Source of the DNA: Gammaproteobacteria bacterium
GTDB taxonomy: Bacteria; Pseudomonadota; Gammaproteobacteria; Pseudomonadales; Pseudomonadaceae
Direction of reading: 5' to 3'
DNA: 11,603 nt
NCBI GenBank assembly: GCA_012735335.1
Contig: JAAYHO010000100.1
Span: 1 to 11,603, forward strand
The notes under the pieces are model-generated. The model was given only the letters and a program-made list of their open reading frames with translations. It did no database searches and was not told the origin of the DNA. Made by a program: the position numbers and the translations under genes. Shown here one piece after another: positions 1 to 5,924 of the stretch. Position 1 is the stretch's first letter. Each line of letters opens with the position of its first letter.

Positions 1-78
1 AGTGGTCTGAACATCATCGCAGCAACCAGTCTGACCGACGCTGCAGTACAGGTCGTCAAAGCGGCGGAGGGCAAGTAA
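1..78 (+). CDS. sucC: Succinyl-CoA synthetase (ADP-forming) beta subunit, 3' end only
   Basis: Only the last 25 codons and the TAA stop are present; the rest lies upstream of the window. The translated tail reads [20 protein letters not shown] followed by AAEGK. This matches the C-terminal end of SucC, including the conserved SGLNIIAA segment of the ligase domain. SucC is the nucleotide- and succinate-binding subunit of the TCA-cycle enzyme that makes ATP from succinyl-CoA, working as a complex with SucD. The stop codon overlaps the sucD start by one base (TAATG), which indicates translational coupling and equimolar synthesis. The ribosome site for sucD (GGAGGG, 66-71) lies inside the last sucC codons. 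Confidence 0.95.
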   Translation, partial: SGLNIIAATSLTDAAVQVVKAAEGK

Positions 79-959
79 TGAGCATCCTGATCGACAAGAA
101 CACCAAGGTAATCTGCCAGGGCATCACTGGTTCTCAGGGTTCCTTCCACACCGAACAGGCCATCGCCTACGGCACCAAGATGGTTGGTGGTGTAACTCCG
201 GGCAAGGGCGGCACCGAGCACCTGGGCCTGCCGGTCTTCAACACTGTTGAAGAAGCGGTTGCAGCCACTGGTGCCGATGCGTCCGTGATCTACGTTCCGG
301 CTCCGTTCTGCAAGGACTCCATCCTGGAAGCCGCCAATGCCGGCATCAAGCTGATCGTGTGCATCACCGAAGGTATTCCTACCCTCGACATGCTGGAGTG
401 CAAGGTCAAATGTGACGAGCTGGGCGTACGCCTGATCGGGCCGAACTGCCCGGGCGTGATCACCCCCGGCGAGTGCAAGATCGGCATTCAGCCCGGTCAC
501 ATCCACCTGCCCGGTAAAGTGGGCATCATCTCCCGCTCCGGTACTCTGACCTATGAAGCGGTCAAGCAGACCACTGACGCCGGTTTTGGTCAGTCCACCT
601 GTGTTGGTATCGGCGGTGACCCGATCCCTGGTTCCAGCTTCATCGACATCCTGGAGCTGTTCCAGAATGATCCGCAGACCGAAGCCATCGTCATGATCGG
701 CGAGATCGGCGGCAGCGCGGAAGAAGAGGCTGCTGCCTACATCAAGGCCAATGTGACCAAGCCGGTTGTGTCCTACATCGCCGGTGTTACCGCTCCTGAA
801 GGCAAGCGCATGGGCCACGCCGGTGCGATCATTTCCGGTGGTAAAGGCACCGCCGACGAGAAGTTCGCTGCACTGGAAGACGCCGGCGTCAAGACCGTCC
901 GTTCCCTGGCCGACATCGGCAAGGCACTGTCGGAACTGACCGGTTGGGCAATGAAGTAA
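78..959 (+). CDS. sucD: Succinyl-CoA synthetase (ADP-forming) alpha subunit
   Basis: This 293-residue protein is about the normal length for SucD. It carries the CoA-binding Rossmann-type domain at the N terminus ([18 protein letters not shown], residues 11-28, contains the typical CoA-binding loop). The C-terminal ligase-CoA domain holds the phospho-histidine motif [17 protein letters not shown], with the catalytic His at residue 247 (His246 in the E. coli mature numbering). The SRSGTLTYE segment (152-160) is also typical. The enzyme cleaves succinyl-CoA to succinate and CoA while phosphorylating ADP, through a phosphorylated histidine, in the cytoplasm. The start is fixed by the one-base overlap with sucC and by GGAGGG six bases upstream. 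It is the last gene of the suc transcript, since a strong terminator follows 16 bases downstream. Confidence 0.98.
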   Translation: MSILIDKNTKVICQGITGSQGSFHTEQAIAYGTKMVGGVTPGKGGTEHLGLPVFNTVEEAVAATGADASVIYVPAPFCKDSILEAANAGIKLIVCITEGIPTLDMLECKVKCDELGVRLIGPNCPGVITPGECKIGIQPGHIHLPGKVGIISRSGTLTYEAVKQTTDAGFGQSTCVGIGGDPIPGSSFIDILELFQNDPQTEAIVMIGEIGGSAEEEAAAYIKANVTKPVVSYIAGVTAPEGKRMGHAGAIISGGKGTADEKFAALEDAGVKTVRSLADIGKALSELTGWAMK

Positions 960-975
960 TAGTTGCCTGATGTGC

Positions 976-1010
976 CACAAAACCCCGCCCAGGCGGGGTT
1001 TTGTGTTTTT
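976..1010 (+). terminator. Intrinsic terminator of the suc operon
   Basis: A near-perfect GC-rich hairpin: the arm CACAAAACCCCGCC (976-989) pairs with GGCGGGGTTTTGTG (992-1005), so the stem is about 13 base pairs with a tight loop. A run of five T follows immediately (1006-1010). The A-rich 5' side opposite the T-rich 3' side would also let it work weakly in reverse. It separates sucCD from the brnQ unit. Confidence 0.95.
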
Positions 1011-1095
1011 CCGGCGGGCTGCCTCCAGTGCGGGAGGGCGCTGCAGGGAAGCAGGGGAGGGCTCCCCAAAACGCCCTTTTGCCTGCATGCTTGTT

Positions 1096-1101
1096 TATAA
1101 T
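1096..1101 (+). promoter_or_regulatory. Candidate -10 element of the brnQ promoter
   Basis: A perfect TATAAT lies 47 bases before the brnQ start in the only gap between the suc terminator and brnQ. The -35 region at 16-18 bases upstream (around 1072-1079, ACGCCCTT) is poor, so activation or a relaxed promoter is implied. A small perfect hairpin, GGGGAG-GG-CTCCCC (1054-1067), sits just upstream. Nothing else was seen in 1011-1148. The -10 match is direct; its use is inferred. Confidence 0.5.
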
Positions 1102-1148
1102 GCCGCCATTACTGTCTCTACCGGACAGTTCCAGACTGAAGATAATCA

Positions 1149-2459
1149 ATGAAGACATTCTCGCCAGCCAATATTCTGGCCCTTGGTTTCATGACCTTTG
1201 CCCTGTTTCTGGGCGCCGGGAACATCATCTTTCCACCCAGTGCCGGACTGCAGGCCGGTGAAAACCTCTGGCCCACAGCGATGGGTTTTCTGTTGACTGC
1301 TGTGGGACTGCCATTGCTGACGCTGGTGGCGCTGGCCCGTGTCGGCGGCGGTATTCAGGAACTCACTGCGCCGCTGGGCAGGTTGCCCGGCCTGATCCTC
1401 GCCATCCTGGTGTACCTGGCCATCGGCCCGCTGTTCGCTACACCCCGCACCGCCACCGTATCCTACGAGATCGGCATCGTCAGCCTGGTGGGAGACAGCT
1501 GGCAGGCGCTGCTGGGTTACTCGCTGATCTACTTCGCCATAGTGCTGGCACTGGCACTCAAGCCGGGGCGGCTGATCGACAATATCGGCAAGATCATCAC
1601 CCCGGTGCTGCTGCTGTCGCTGGCGGTGCTGGGCATCTCCGCGGTGTTCTTCCCGGCAGGTGAACCGGCGCTTGCGACCCCGACCTATCGTGATGCGCCG
1701 GTCATCGAAGGCATCCTGCAGGGCTACCTGACCATGGACGCGCTGGGCGCTCTGGTGTTCGGTGTGGTGATTACCCGTGCCATCCGGGACCGCCAGGTGC
1801 AGGAAACCCACATTGTCACCCGGTATACCATCTTCGCCGCTATCATTGCGGCCCTGGGCCTGGCGCTGGTGTATCTGGCCCTGTTCCGGCTGGGCGCCAC
1901 CAGCAGCTCGCTGGTCGAGGAGGGCGCCAACGGCGGTCAGATTCTGGCGGCCTTCGTGCAATATCGGTTCGGTGCGGCGGGCAGCTTCCTGCTGGCGGTG
2001 GTGATCACGCTGGCCTGCCTGACTACGGCAGTAGGGTTGATCTCTGCCTGTGGTGCCTTCTTCAGCCGTGAGTTCCCGGTGACCTACAATCAGGTGGTCT
2101 GGGTGTTCACCATCTTCTGCATGGCGGTGTCCAACCAGGGGCTGGACAGCCTGATCCGCATCTCCATCCCGGTGCTGGTCGGCCTCTATCCGCTGGCCAT
2201 TGTGCTGGTACTGCTGGGGCTGTTCTCCCGCAGCCTGGCGCGTCCGCAGAACATCATGCGTCCGGTGATGCTGGTGGCGCTGGTATTCGGGGTGATCGAC
2301 GGGCTGAAAACAGCCGGTTTCATGGCCAAGGACACGCCCTTGCTCAATTCCCTGCCATTTGCCTCCCAGGGGTTGGGCTGGTTACTGCCAGCGGTCATCA
2401 TGCTGCTGATCGCCCTGGTAGTGGAATACGCCCGCCACGGCAGGCTGCGGCATGCCTGA
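1149..2459 (+). CDS. brnQ: Branched-chain amino acid carrier, LIVCS family (BrnQ/BraB)
   Basis: This 436-residue, very hydrophobic protein has roughly twelve membrane segments. Its N-terminal signature, LGFMTFALFLGAGNIIFPPSAG (about residues 12-33), is characteristic of the LIVCS family of cation-coupled leucine/isoleucine/valine importers of the inner membrane. The length matches family members (about 437 residues). A GAAGA ribosome site lies six bases before the ATG. Placement next to sucD matches braB, the sodium-coupled carrier of P. aeruginosa as I recall it, so braB is the likely ortholog; the sequence alone does not separate it from the paralog braZ. The next gene starts 17 bases after the stop with no terminator between, so the two are probably cotranscribed. 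I saw no truncation or unusual codon use. Confidence 0.95.
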   Translation: MKTFSPANILALGFMTFALFLGAGNIIFPPSAGLQAGENLWPTAMGFLLTAVGLPLLTLVALARVGGGIQELTAPLGRLPGLILAILVYLAIGPLFATPRTATVSYEIGIVSLVGDSWQALLGYSLIYFAIVLALALKPGRLIDNIGKIITPVLLLSLAVLGISAVFFPAGEPALATPTYRDAPVIEGILQGYLTMDALGALVFGVVITRAIRDRQVQETHIVTRYTIFAAIIAALGLALVYLALFRLGATSSSLVEEGANGGQILAAFVQYRFGAAGSFLLAVVITLACLTTAVGLISACGAFFSREFPVTYNQVVWVFTIFCMAVSNQGLDSLIRISIPVLVGLYPLAIVLVLLGLFSRSLARPQNIMRPVMLVALVFGVIDGLKTAGFMAKDTPLLNSLPFASQGLGWLLPAVIMLLIALVVEYARHGRLRHA

Positions 2460-2476
2460 TCCATTGAAGGAATGAA

Positions 2477-3217
2477 ATGAACAATCTCCTGAATGCTGAA
2501 TCACTCTGGCTGAACACGGTCGCGTTCGCCTGGTTCATGATCTGCTGGGTGGGTTACACCCGGTATGCCTGGCACCGGGGTCGGGATACGCCTTGTCTGG
2601 CCAGCGTGATGTACCTGTATCGCAAGGACTGGATGGGGCGACTGCTGTTGCGGGAGCAGCGTATTGCCGATGCCAGCCTGATCAGCAATCTGGAGCGCAA
2701 TACCTCATTCTTTGCTTCCAGCACACTGTTGATTCTGGCTGGTCTGATTGCCGTGATGGGGGCCACCGACCAGGCGCAGAAGCTGTTGCAGGACCTGCCG
2801 TTTGTGGCGTCGGTCAGCCGGGAGATTTCCGAGGTCAAGCTGCTGATCATGCTCGGCATCTTCGTCTATGCCTTCTTTACCTTTTCCTGGGCCATGCGTC
2901 AGTACAACTTCGCCTCGGTGCTGTTCGGCTCCGCACCCTTGGTGGGTGAAAAGCATGTCAGTGAAGTGGAGCGCAAGGCCTTCGCCAGTCGCGCGGCCAA
3001 GGTGTTGTCCATGGCAGCACATTCGTTCAACCTGGGGCTGCGCTCATACTACTTTGCCTTGGGTATGCTCAGTTGGTTCATCAATCCCTGGGTTTTCATC
3101 GGCATCACTACCGGCGTGGTCTGGGTGCTGTACCACAGGGAGTTCAAGTCTTCTGTACTGGAAGTGCTGATGGCTACCCCGGCGCAGTTCCCGGAGCCGC
3201 CGACGCCGGAGCAGTAG
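2477..3217 (+). CDS. DUF599 family inner-membrane protein, function unknown
   Basis: This 246-residue protein matches the DUF599 pattern: an N-terminal membrane segment (about 8-27), then a polar stretch ending in the conserved LERNTSFFASSTLLILAGLI (72-91), which leads into the second membrane segment. A third segment lies at about 121-141, and a C-terminal hydrophobic stretch at 190-219 could be one long or two short helices. The soluble loop 142-189 carries a basic patch, and the tail is Pro/Glu-rich (PEPPTPEQ). No catalytic motif is visible and the family has no firm function. The ATG is preceded by AAGGA with good spacing (2467-2471). The gene sits 17 bases after brnQ and probably shares its transcript, so a link to amino acid transport is possible but not shown. 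Confidence 0.85.
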   Translation: MNNLLNAESLWLNTVAFAWFMICWVGYTRYAWHRGRDTPCLASVMYLYRKDWMGRLLLREQRIADASLISNLERNTSFFASSTLLILAGLIAVMGATDQAQKLLQDLPFVASVSREISEVKLLIMLGIFVYAFFTFSWAMRQYNFASVLFGSAPLVGEKHVSEVERKAFASRAAKVLSMAAHSFNLGLRSYYFALGMLSWFINPWVFIGITTGVVWVLYHREFKSSVLEVLMATPAQFPEPPTPEQ

Positions 3218-3244
3218 ACCGCGTCCTCGCGGCGAAAGGCAGAA

Positions 3245-3276
3245 ACAACACCGGCCGCAGATGCGGCCGGTGTTGT
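3245..3276. terminator. Shared hairpin between convergent genes
   Basis: A perfect 15-base inverted repeat, ACAACACCGGCCGCA (3245-3259) and TGCGGCCGGTGTTGT (3262-3276), has a two-base centre. It lies 27 bases after the DUF599 stop and 32 bases beyond the stop of the convergent lipoprotein gene. Neither side has a long T tract (plus side CGTG, minus side GTTTC), so termination should lean on the strong stem. A smaller hairpin, CCGCG-TCCT-CGCGG, precedes it at 3219-3232. Confidence 0.8.
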
Positions 3277-3308
3277 CGTGGGTACAGCAGAACAGCAGTG
3301 TGTCGAGC

Positions 3309-3665
3309 TTACTCGCGGTTCATGCGCTCTTCGAGGTCGGCTCGGGCATCGGCGGCAGCGTCGCGGGCCTGTTCGCCTTTTTCCTGCAGATAATCCTTGG
3401 AATCATCATAGGCTTCACCGATACGATCACCTGCGGCATCCAGATTTTCCTGAACGCGCTCGCTGGCGGTCGGCTCGTTATTGAAGGCTTCATCGGTACG
3501 CTGTTCGATAGCGTCGCCGGTATCTTCCACCGCATCACGAACATTATCCGCTGCATCGGACATGGATTCGCGGGCCGATTCCATTTTGTCTTCCGGGCTG
3601 TCCTGACAGGCAGCCAGCAGACCCAGACTGGCCATCAGAATGGCGGTTGCACAGAGTTTTTTCAT
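3309..3665 (-). CDS. Small acidic helical lipoprotein, function unknown
   Basis: The protein has 118 residues from the ATG at 3665-3663, chosen because GGAG lies six bases upstream and because this start gives a clean signal peptide, MKKLCATAILMASLGLLAAC. An in-frame ATG 8 codons earlier (3689) would spoil the signal. The lipobox is LAAC with the acylated Cys at residue 20. The +2 residue is Gln rather than Asp, so outer-membrane sorting is expected. The mature part of about 99 residues is strongly acidic and continuously helical. A hydrophobic residue or Ala recurs every 3-4 positions, including three successive heptads of the form A-[AVI]-[DE]-x-x-x-D (AADNVRD, AVEDTGD, AIEQRTD). This predicts a coiled coil or amphipathic helix in the periplasm. 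I do not recognise a named family and assign no function. Confidence 0.85.
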   Translation of the reverse strand: MKKLCATAILMASLGLLAACQDSPEDKMESARESMSDAADNVRDAVEDTGDAIEQRTDEAFNNEPTASERVQENLDAAGDRIGEAYDDSKDYLQEKGEQARDAAADARADLEERMNRE

Positions 3666-3728
3666 CTCATTCTCCAAATGATGATTCACCGTTTGGTTAG
3701 TCCCATATAAATGTAATGAGTTCCACAG

Positions 3729-3757
3729 TTAGTAGAATTTGTCAGGTCTGTTAAAAT
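3729..3757 (+). promoter_or_regulatory. Candidate extended -10 promoter for the thioesterase operon
   Basis: TAAAAT at 3752-3757 is preceded by TG at the extended -10 position (3749-3750). TTAGTA (3729-3734) lies 17 bases upstream as a partial -35. Transcription would start near 3764, about 20 bases before the ATG at 3784. This argues against the in-frame TTG at 3739 as start. The gap 3666-3783 must also hold the divergent lipoprotein promoter; I found no convincing element for it. Confidence 0.5.
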
Positions 3758-3783
3758 CGGCGCTTTTCCTCGATGGGTTCCCC

Positions 3784-4242
3784 ATGAATATTGAACAACG
3801 CGCACAGGCCTTTCTCTCCGTGCTGCGTCATTGCCAGGTACTGGGCATGATAGTGGAGCAGGCCGACGAGAACGGACTGACCATCAAACTGCCCTACAGT
3901 GAACTCATTGTCGGTAACCCGATGACCGGCGTCGTGCATGGCGGAGCCATTACCACCTTGATGGATACCTGTTGCGGCATCTCCACCGTGTGCTATCTGC
4001 CGGAGTTTGAAATCTGCCCGACACTGGATCTGCGTATCGACTACATGCATCCCGCCGAGCCCGGTAAGCCCATCTATGGCTTTGCCGAATGCTACCGGGT
4101 CACCCCTACGGTGATCTTCACCCGGGGCATTGCTTATCAGGATGACCGCAATGTACCGCTGGCCCATGTGGTCGGCACCTTCATGCGCATGGGGCCGGCA
4201 CCGGATGGTTCGCAACTGTTCAAATTCGGGAGCAAGGCATGA
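3784..4242 (+). CDS. PaaI-type hotdog-fold thioesterase (first of a tandem pair)
   Basis: This 152-residue protein has the size of single hotdog-domain acyl-CoA thioesterases. The family motif is clear: N45-P-M-T-G, then VHGGAITTLMD, with HGG at 52-54 at the start of the hot-dog helix and Asp61 in the position of the usual catalytic acid. The second half (LDLRIDYMHPAEPGKPIYGFAE) gives the typical beta strands. The family hydrolyses acyl-CoA thioesters, often aromatic or medium-chain, in the cytoplasm as dimers or tetramers; the substrate here cannot be read. I use ATG 3784 rather than the in-frame TTG at 3739, since a promoter -10 lies between them; the Shine-Dalgarno is weak (GGG, 3775-3777). 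The stop overlaps the next start by four bases (ATGA). Confidence 0.9.
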   Translation: MNIEQRAQAFLSVLRHCQVLGMIVEQADENGLTIKLPYSELIVGNPMTGVVHGGAITTLMDTCCGISTVCYLPEFEICPTLDLRIDYMHPAEPGKPIYGFAECYRVTPTVIFTRGIAYQDDRNVPLAHVVGTFMRMGPAPDGSQLFKFGSKA

Positions 4243-4673
4243 GCGAGATCGAGCAACTGGTCTATCAGGCCCACCAGACTGGCGATTACGATGAGCTGAT
4301 CGATCGCATTCCCTATGCCCGGCTGATCGGTATCAAGGTGCTTCGCCACGGCGAGGAAATGATCTTTCACCTGCCACCCAGCAAGGACAATATCGGCAAC
4401 CCGATGCTGCCTGCGTTGCATGGCGGTGTGCTGGCGGGCTTCATGGAGCTGGGGGCCATGCTCCAGCTGATGCTCAGCATGAACAGTCCGACCTTCCCGA
4501 AAATCATCGACTTTTCAGTGGATTATCTGCGTGCAGGGCTGTCCCGGGATACCTATGCTACCTGTCAGGTATGGCGTCAGGGCCGCCGAGTGGGTAACGT
4601 AGCGATAACCGCCTGGCAAACCCGCTCCGAAGAGCCGGTCGCCACCGCGCGGGCGCATTTCAAACTGGACTGA
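4239..4673 (+). CDS. PaaI-type hotdog-fold thioesterase (second of a tandem pair)
   Basis: This 144-residue protein has the same fold as its upstream neighbour: IGNPMLPALHGGVLAGFME has HGG at 61-63, and FSVDYLRAG (92-100) matches the FRIDYMHPA-type strand. The acidic residue on the hot-dog helix is Glu70 rather than the Asp of the first copy; both residues occur as catalytic acids in hotdog thioesterases. Overall identity to the neighbour looks low, so this is an old duplication or a recruited partner. GGGAG lies six bases before the ATG, inside the upstream gene, and the four-base overlap indicates coupled translation. A heterodimer or mixed tetramer with the first protein is a reasonable inference. 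The next gene follows 35 bases later. Confidence 0.88.
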   Translation: MSEIEQLVYQAHQTGDYDELIDRIPYARLIGIKVLRHGEEMIFHLPPSKDNIGNPMLPALHGGVLAGFMELGAMLQLMLSMNSPTFPKIIDFSVDYLRAGLSRDTYATCQVWRQGRRVGNVAITAWQTRSEEPVATARAHFKLD

Positions 4674-4708
4674 AGCATCGACCGCCGCAGGCAGGGAGAT
4701 AGTCGGAC

Positions 4709-5704
4709 ATGGAAGCCTTGTTGATCATCGGTGGTATCGCGTTACTGATCGTTGGCTGGTTGTGGCTGGTCGCCAGCACCATGCGCCGTTCGGTCAGCCG
4801 GATGCTTCTGGCCCTGCTGCTTGGCCCCCTTACTCTGCTGCTGCGTGGCCTGGGTTATGCCCTGTGGCCGCGCCTGCTCATGTTGCTCGGTCTGACCGGG
4901 ATCATCAGCGGTGCGGTCTGGCTGCACTACCAGCATCCTGACCGCCTGCAGCAACTGCTGGCCGGGCGCTGGCTGATGGAGACCACCGCAGCGGATGACC
5001 TGCGCGGCACCATCATGGGGCAGCCCTTCAACCCCAACCGCATCCTCTGGCGCGGGGATGACCTGATCTTCGAAGAAGGCGTCGAGGACCGTGTGCGTCG
5101 CTCCCTCACCATCCGCTTCGGCAACGCCAGAGAGCTGCTGGCGTCCTCGGTAGAGCGACTGCCGGACGATGAAGGTGCCTGGCCGGAGCTGATCCTGCAA
5201 TGGCACACCGGCGCCCTGTCCGAGCCCGGCCTGCGCCGGGTGACCGGCGACTACAGCCTCAGCCTCGACTTCGCCCGCACTCCTGGCAACCGGGTGGAAG
5301 GGCGCATTCATCTGCACCTGCCGAGTATTCACAGCACCTGGCTGACCGGGGGTATTCACCTGGCCACCGCGCCGGAGTGGATGCGCGAGCGGGAGCAGAG
5401 CGAGCGCCTGGTATTGCAGGCCAGGCAAGCCGCAACCAGGGTTGATTCGACACAACCGACTGCTCCGGCAGCCATATCCAGTTGGCAGGAGTTGAGCCTG
5501 CTGGCGATCATGGACGAGCCTGAGCTGTTCACCAATGCCAGTATCCGCCTGACCACCTGGAGTGGCCGTATGCATCAGGGCACTTTCAAGCGCCTCAGTC
5601 CGGAAAAGCGTCTGGTTCTCTCGCTGCCCCAGGGGGCCAATCAGGTGGAGCTGCACTTCCATCCGCTGGATGTGCGCTTGATCGAGGAGCGGTCCCGGCG
5701 CTGA
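4709..5704 (+). CDS. Membrane-anchored protein of unknown function
   Basis: This 331-residue protein is one I do not assign to a family. It opens with three closely spaced hydrophobic segments (about 3-23, 31-51 and 54-73), split by a basic loop TMRRSVSR (24-31). A largely polar beta-rich region follows (about 80-225), including [20 protein letters not shown] and a [11 protein letters not shown] stretch. A variable Gln/Ala/Arg-rich linker (about 226-258) leads to a small C-terminal domain (about 270-328) with alternating strands ([43 protein letters not shown]). That last part is suggestive of a compact beta barrel, but this is only a pattern impression. GGGAG at 4694-4698 is the likely ribosome site. 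It is probably the third gene of the thioesterase operon. As I recall it, an unnamed gene holds the same place before htpG in P. aeruginosa. Confidence 0.75.
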   Translation: MEALLIIGGIALLIVGWLWLVASTMRRSVSRMLLALLLGPLTLLLRGLGYALWPRLLMLLGLTGIISGAVWLHYQHPDRLQQLLAGRWLMETTAADDLRGTIMGQPFNPNRILWRGDDLIFEEGVEDRVRRSLTIRFGNARELLASSVERLPDDEGAWPELILQWHTGALSEPGLRRVTGDYSLSLDFARTPGNRVEGRIHLHLPSIHSTWLTGGIHLATAPEWMREREQSERLVLQARQAATRVDSTQPTAPAAISSWQELSLLAIMDEPELFTNASIRLTTWSGRMHQGTFKRLSPEKRLVLSLPQGANQVELHFHPLDVRLIEERSRR

Positions 5705-5709
5705 TTATC

Positions 5710-5819
5710 GGAGTGCCGGGTTCCATCCCGGCACGGGCTTGCCGGGCAAGCCCTGTGTCGAGCGGGAGCTCGACACTCCTTCGCGTTCCTGCAACGAGTG
5801 CAGCTACCCCGGAAGGGGT
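5710..5819. repeat. Cluster of nested palindromes upstream of htpG
   Basis: Four hairpins occur in 110 bases. Hairpin 1 is GTGCCGGG (5713-5720) with CCCGGCAC (5727-5734). Hairpin 2 is GGGCTTGCC (5735-5743) with GGCAAGCCC (5745-5753). Hairpin 3 is GTGTCGAGC (5755-5763) with GCTCGACAC (5768-5776). Hairpin 4 is ACCCC (5806-5810) with GGGGT (5815-5819), extendable through AGC/GCT and GTGC/GCAC. The CCCGGCA at 5727-5733 can instead pair with a second TGCCGGG at 5740-5746, so hairpins 1 and 2 compete with an alternative fold. The whole block is bounded by GGAGTG and CACTCC (5710-5715, 5774-5779). There is no T tract. It could be a REP-like element, a terminator region for the upstream operon, or both. 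Confidence 0.75.
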
Positions 5820-5833
5820 CGCTCGCACGGGCC

Positions 5834-5862
5834 CTTGAAATTCCCGCTCACCATCCCCATCA
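5834..5862 (+). promoter_or_regulatory. Sigma-32 (heat-shock) promoter of htpG
   Basis: CTTGAAA (5834-5840) is a perfect sigma-32 -35 core. After 14 bases comes CCCCATCA (5855-5862), which matches the CCCCATNT -10 consensus at all but its final base. The expected start is around 5868-5872, giving an htpG leader of about 55 bases. Heat-shock sigma factor control of htpG is established in E. coli. The match here is read directly from the sequence; in vivo use is inferred. Confidence 0.85.
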
Positions 5863-5924
5863 ACACAAGCATCTGCCCGCTACTGCTGGGCAACTGTCTT
5901 TGTGAAACATGGAGATACTGCAAC

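Noticed and set aside
970..1152. Small plus-strand frame between sucD and brnQ
   Set aside because: It begins inside the terminator hairpin and overlaps the brnQ promoter and start; it has no ribosome site and no recognisable sequence.
1146..1961. 271-codon minus-strand frame across brnQ
   Set aside because: It is antisense to a well-recognised carrier gene, and its low-complexity Gln/Arg/His composition has no motif.
3739..3783. 15-codon TTG-start extension of the first thioesterase
   Set aside because: The likely -10 (3752-3757) lies inside it, so the extension would not be transcribed. ATG 3784 fits the family start better.
4742..5662. 306-codon minus-strand frame across the unknown membrane gene
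   Set aside because: The plus strand has a ribosome site, operon spacing and a sensible membrane topology. The minus frame shows only Gln/Arg/Gly-rich shadow composition.
5739..5924. 62-codon N-terminal extension of htpG
   Set aside because: The extension runs through the palindromes and the sigma-32 promoter and adds residues foreign to the Hsp90 family. ATG 5925 gives the canonical N terminus.
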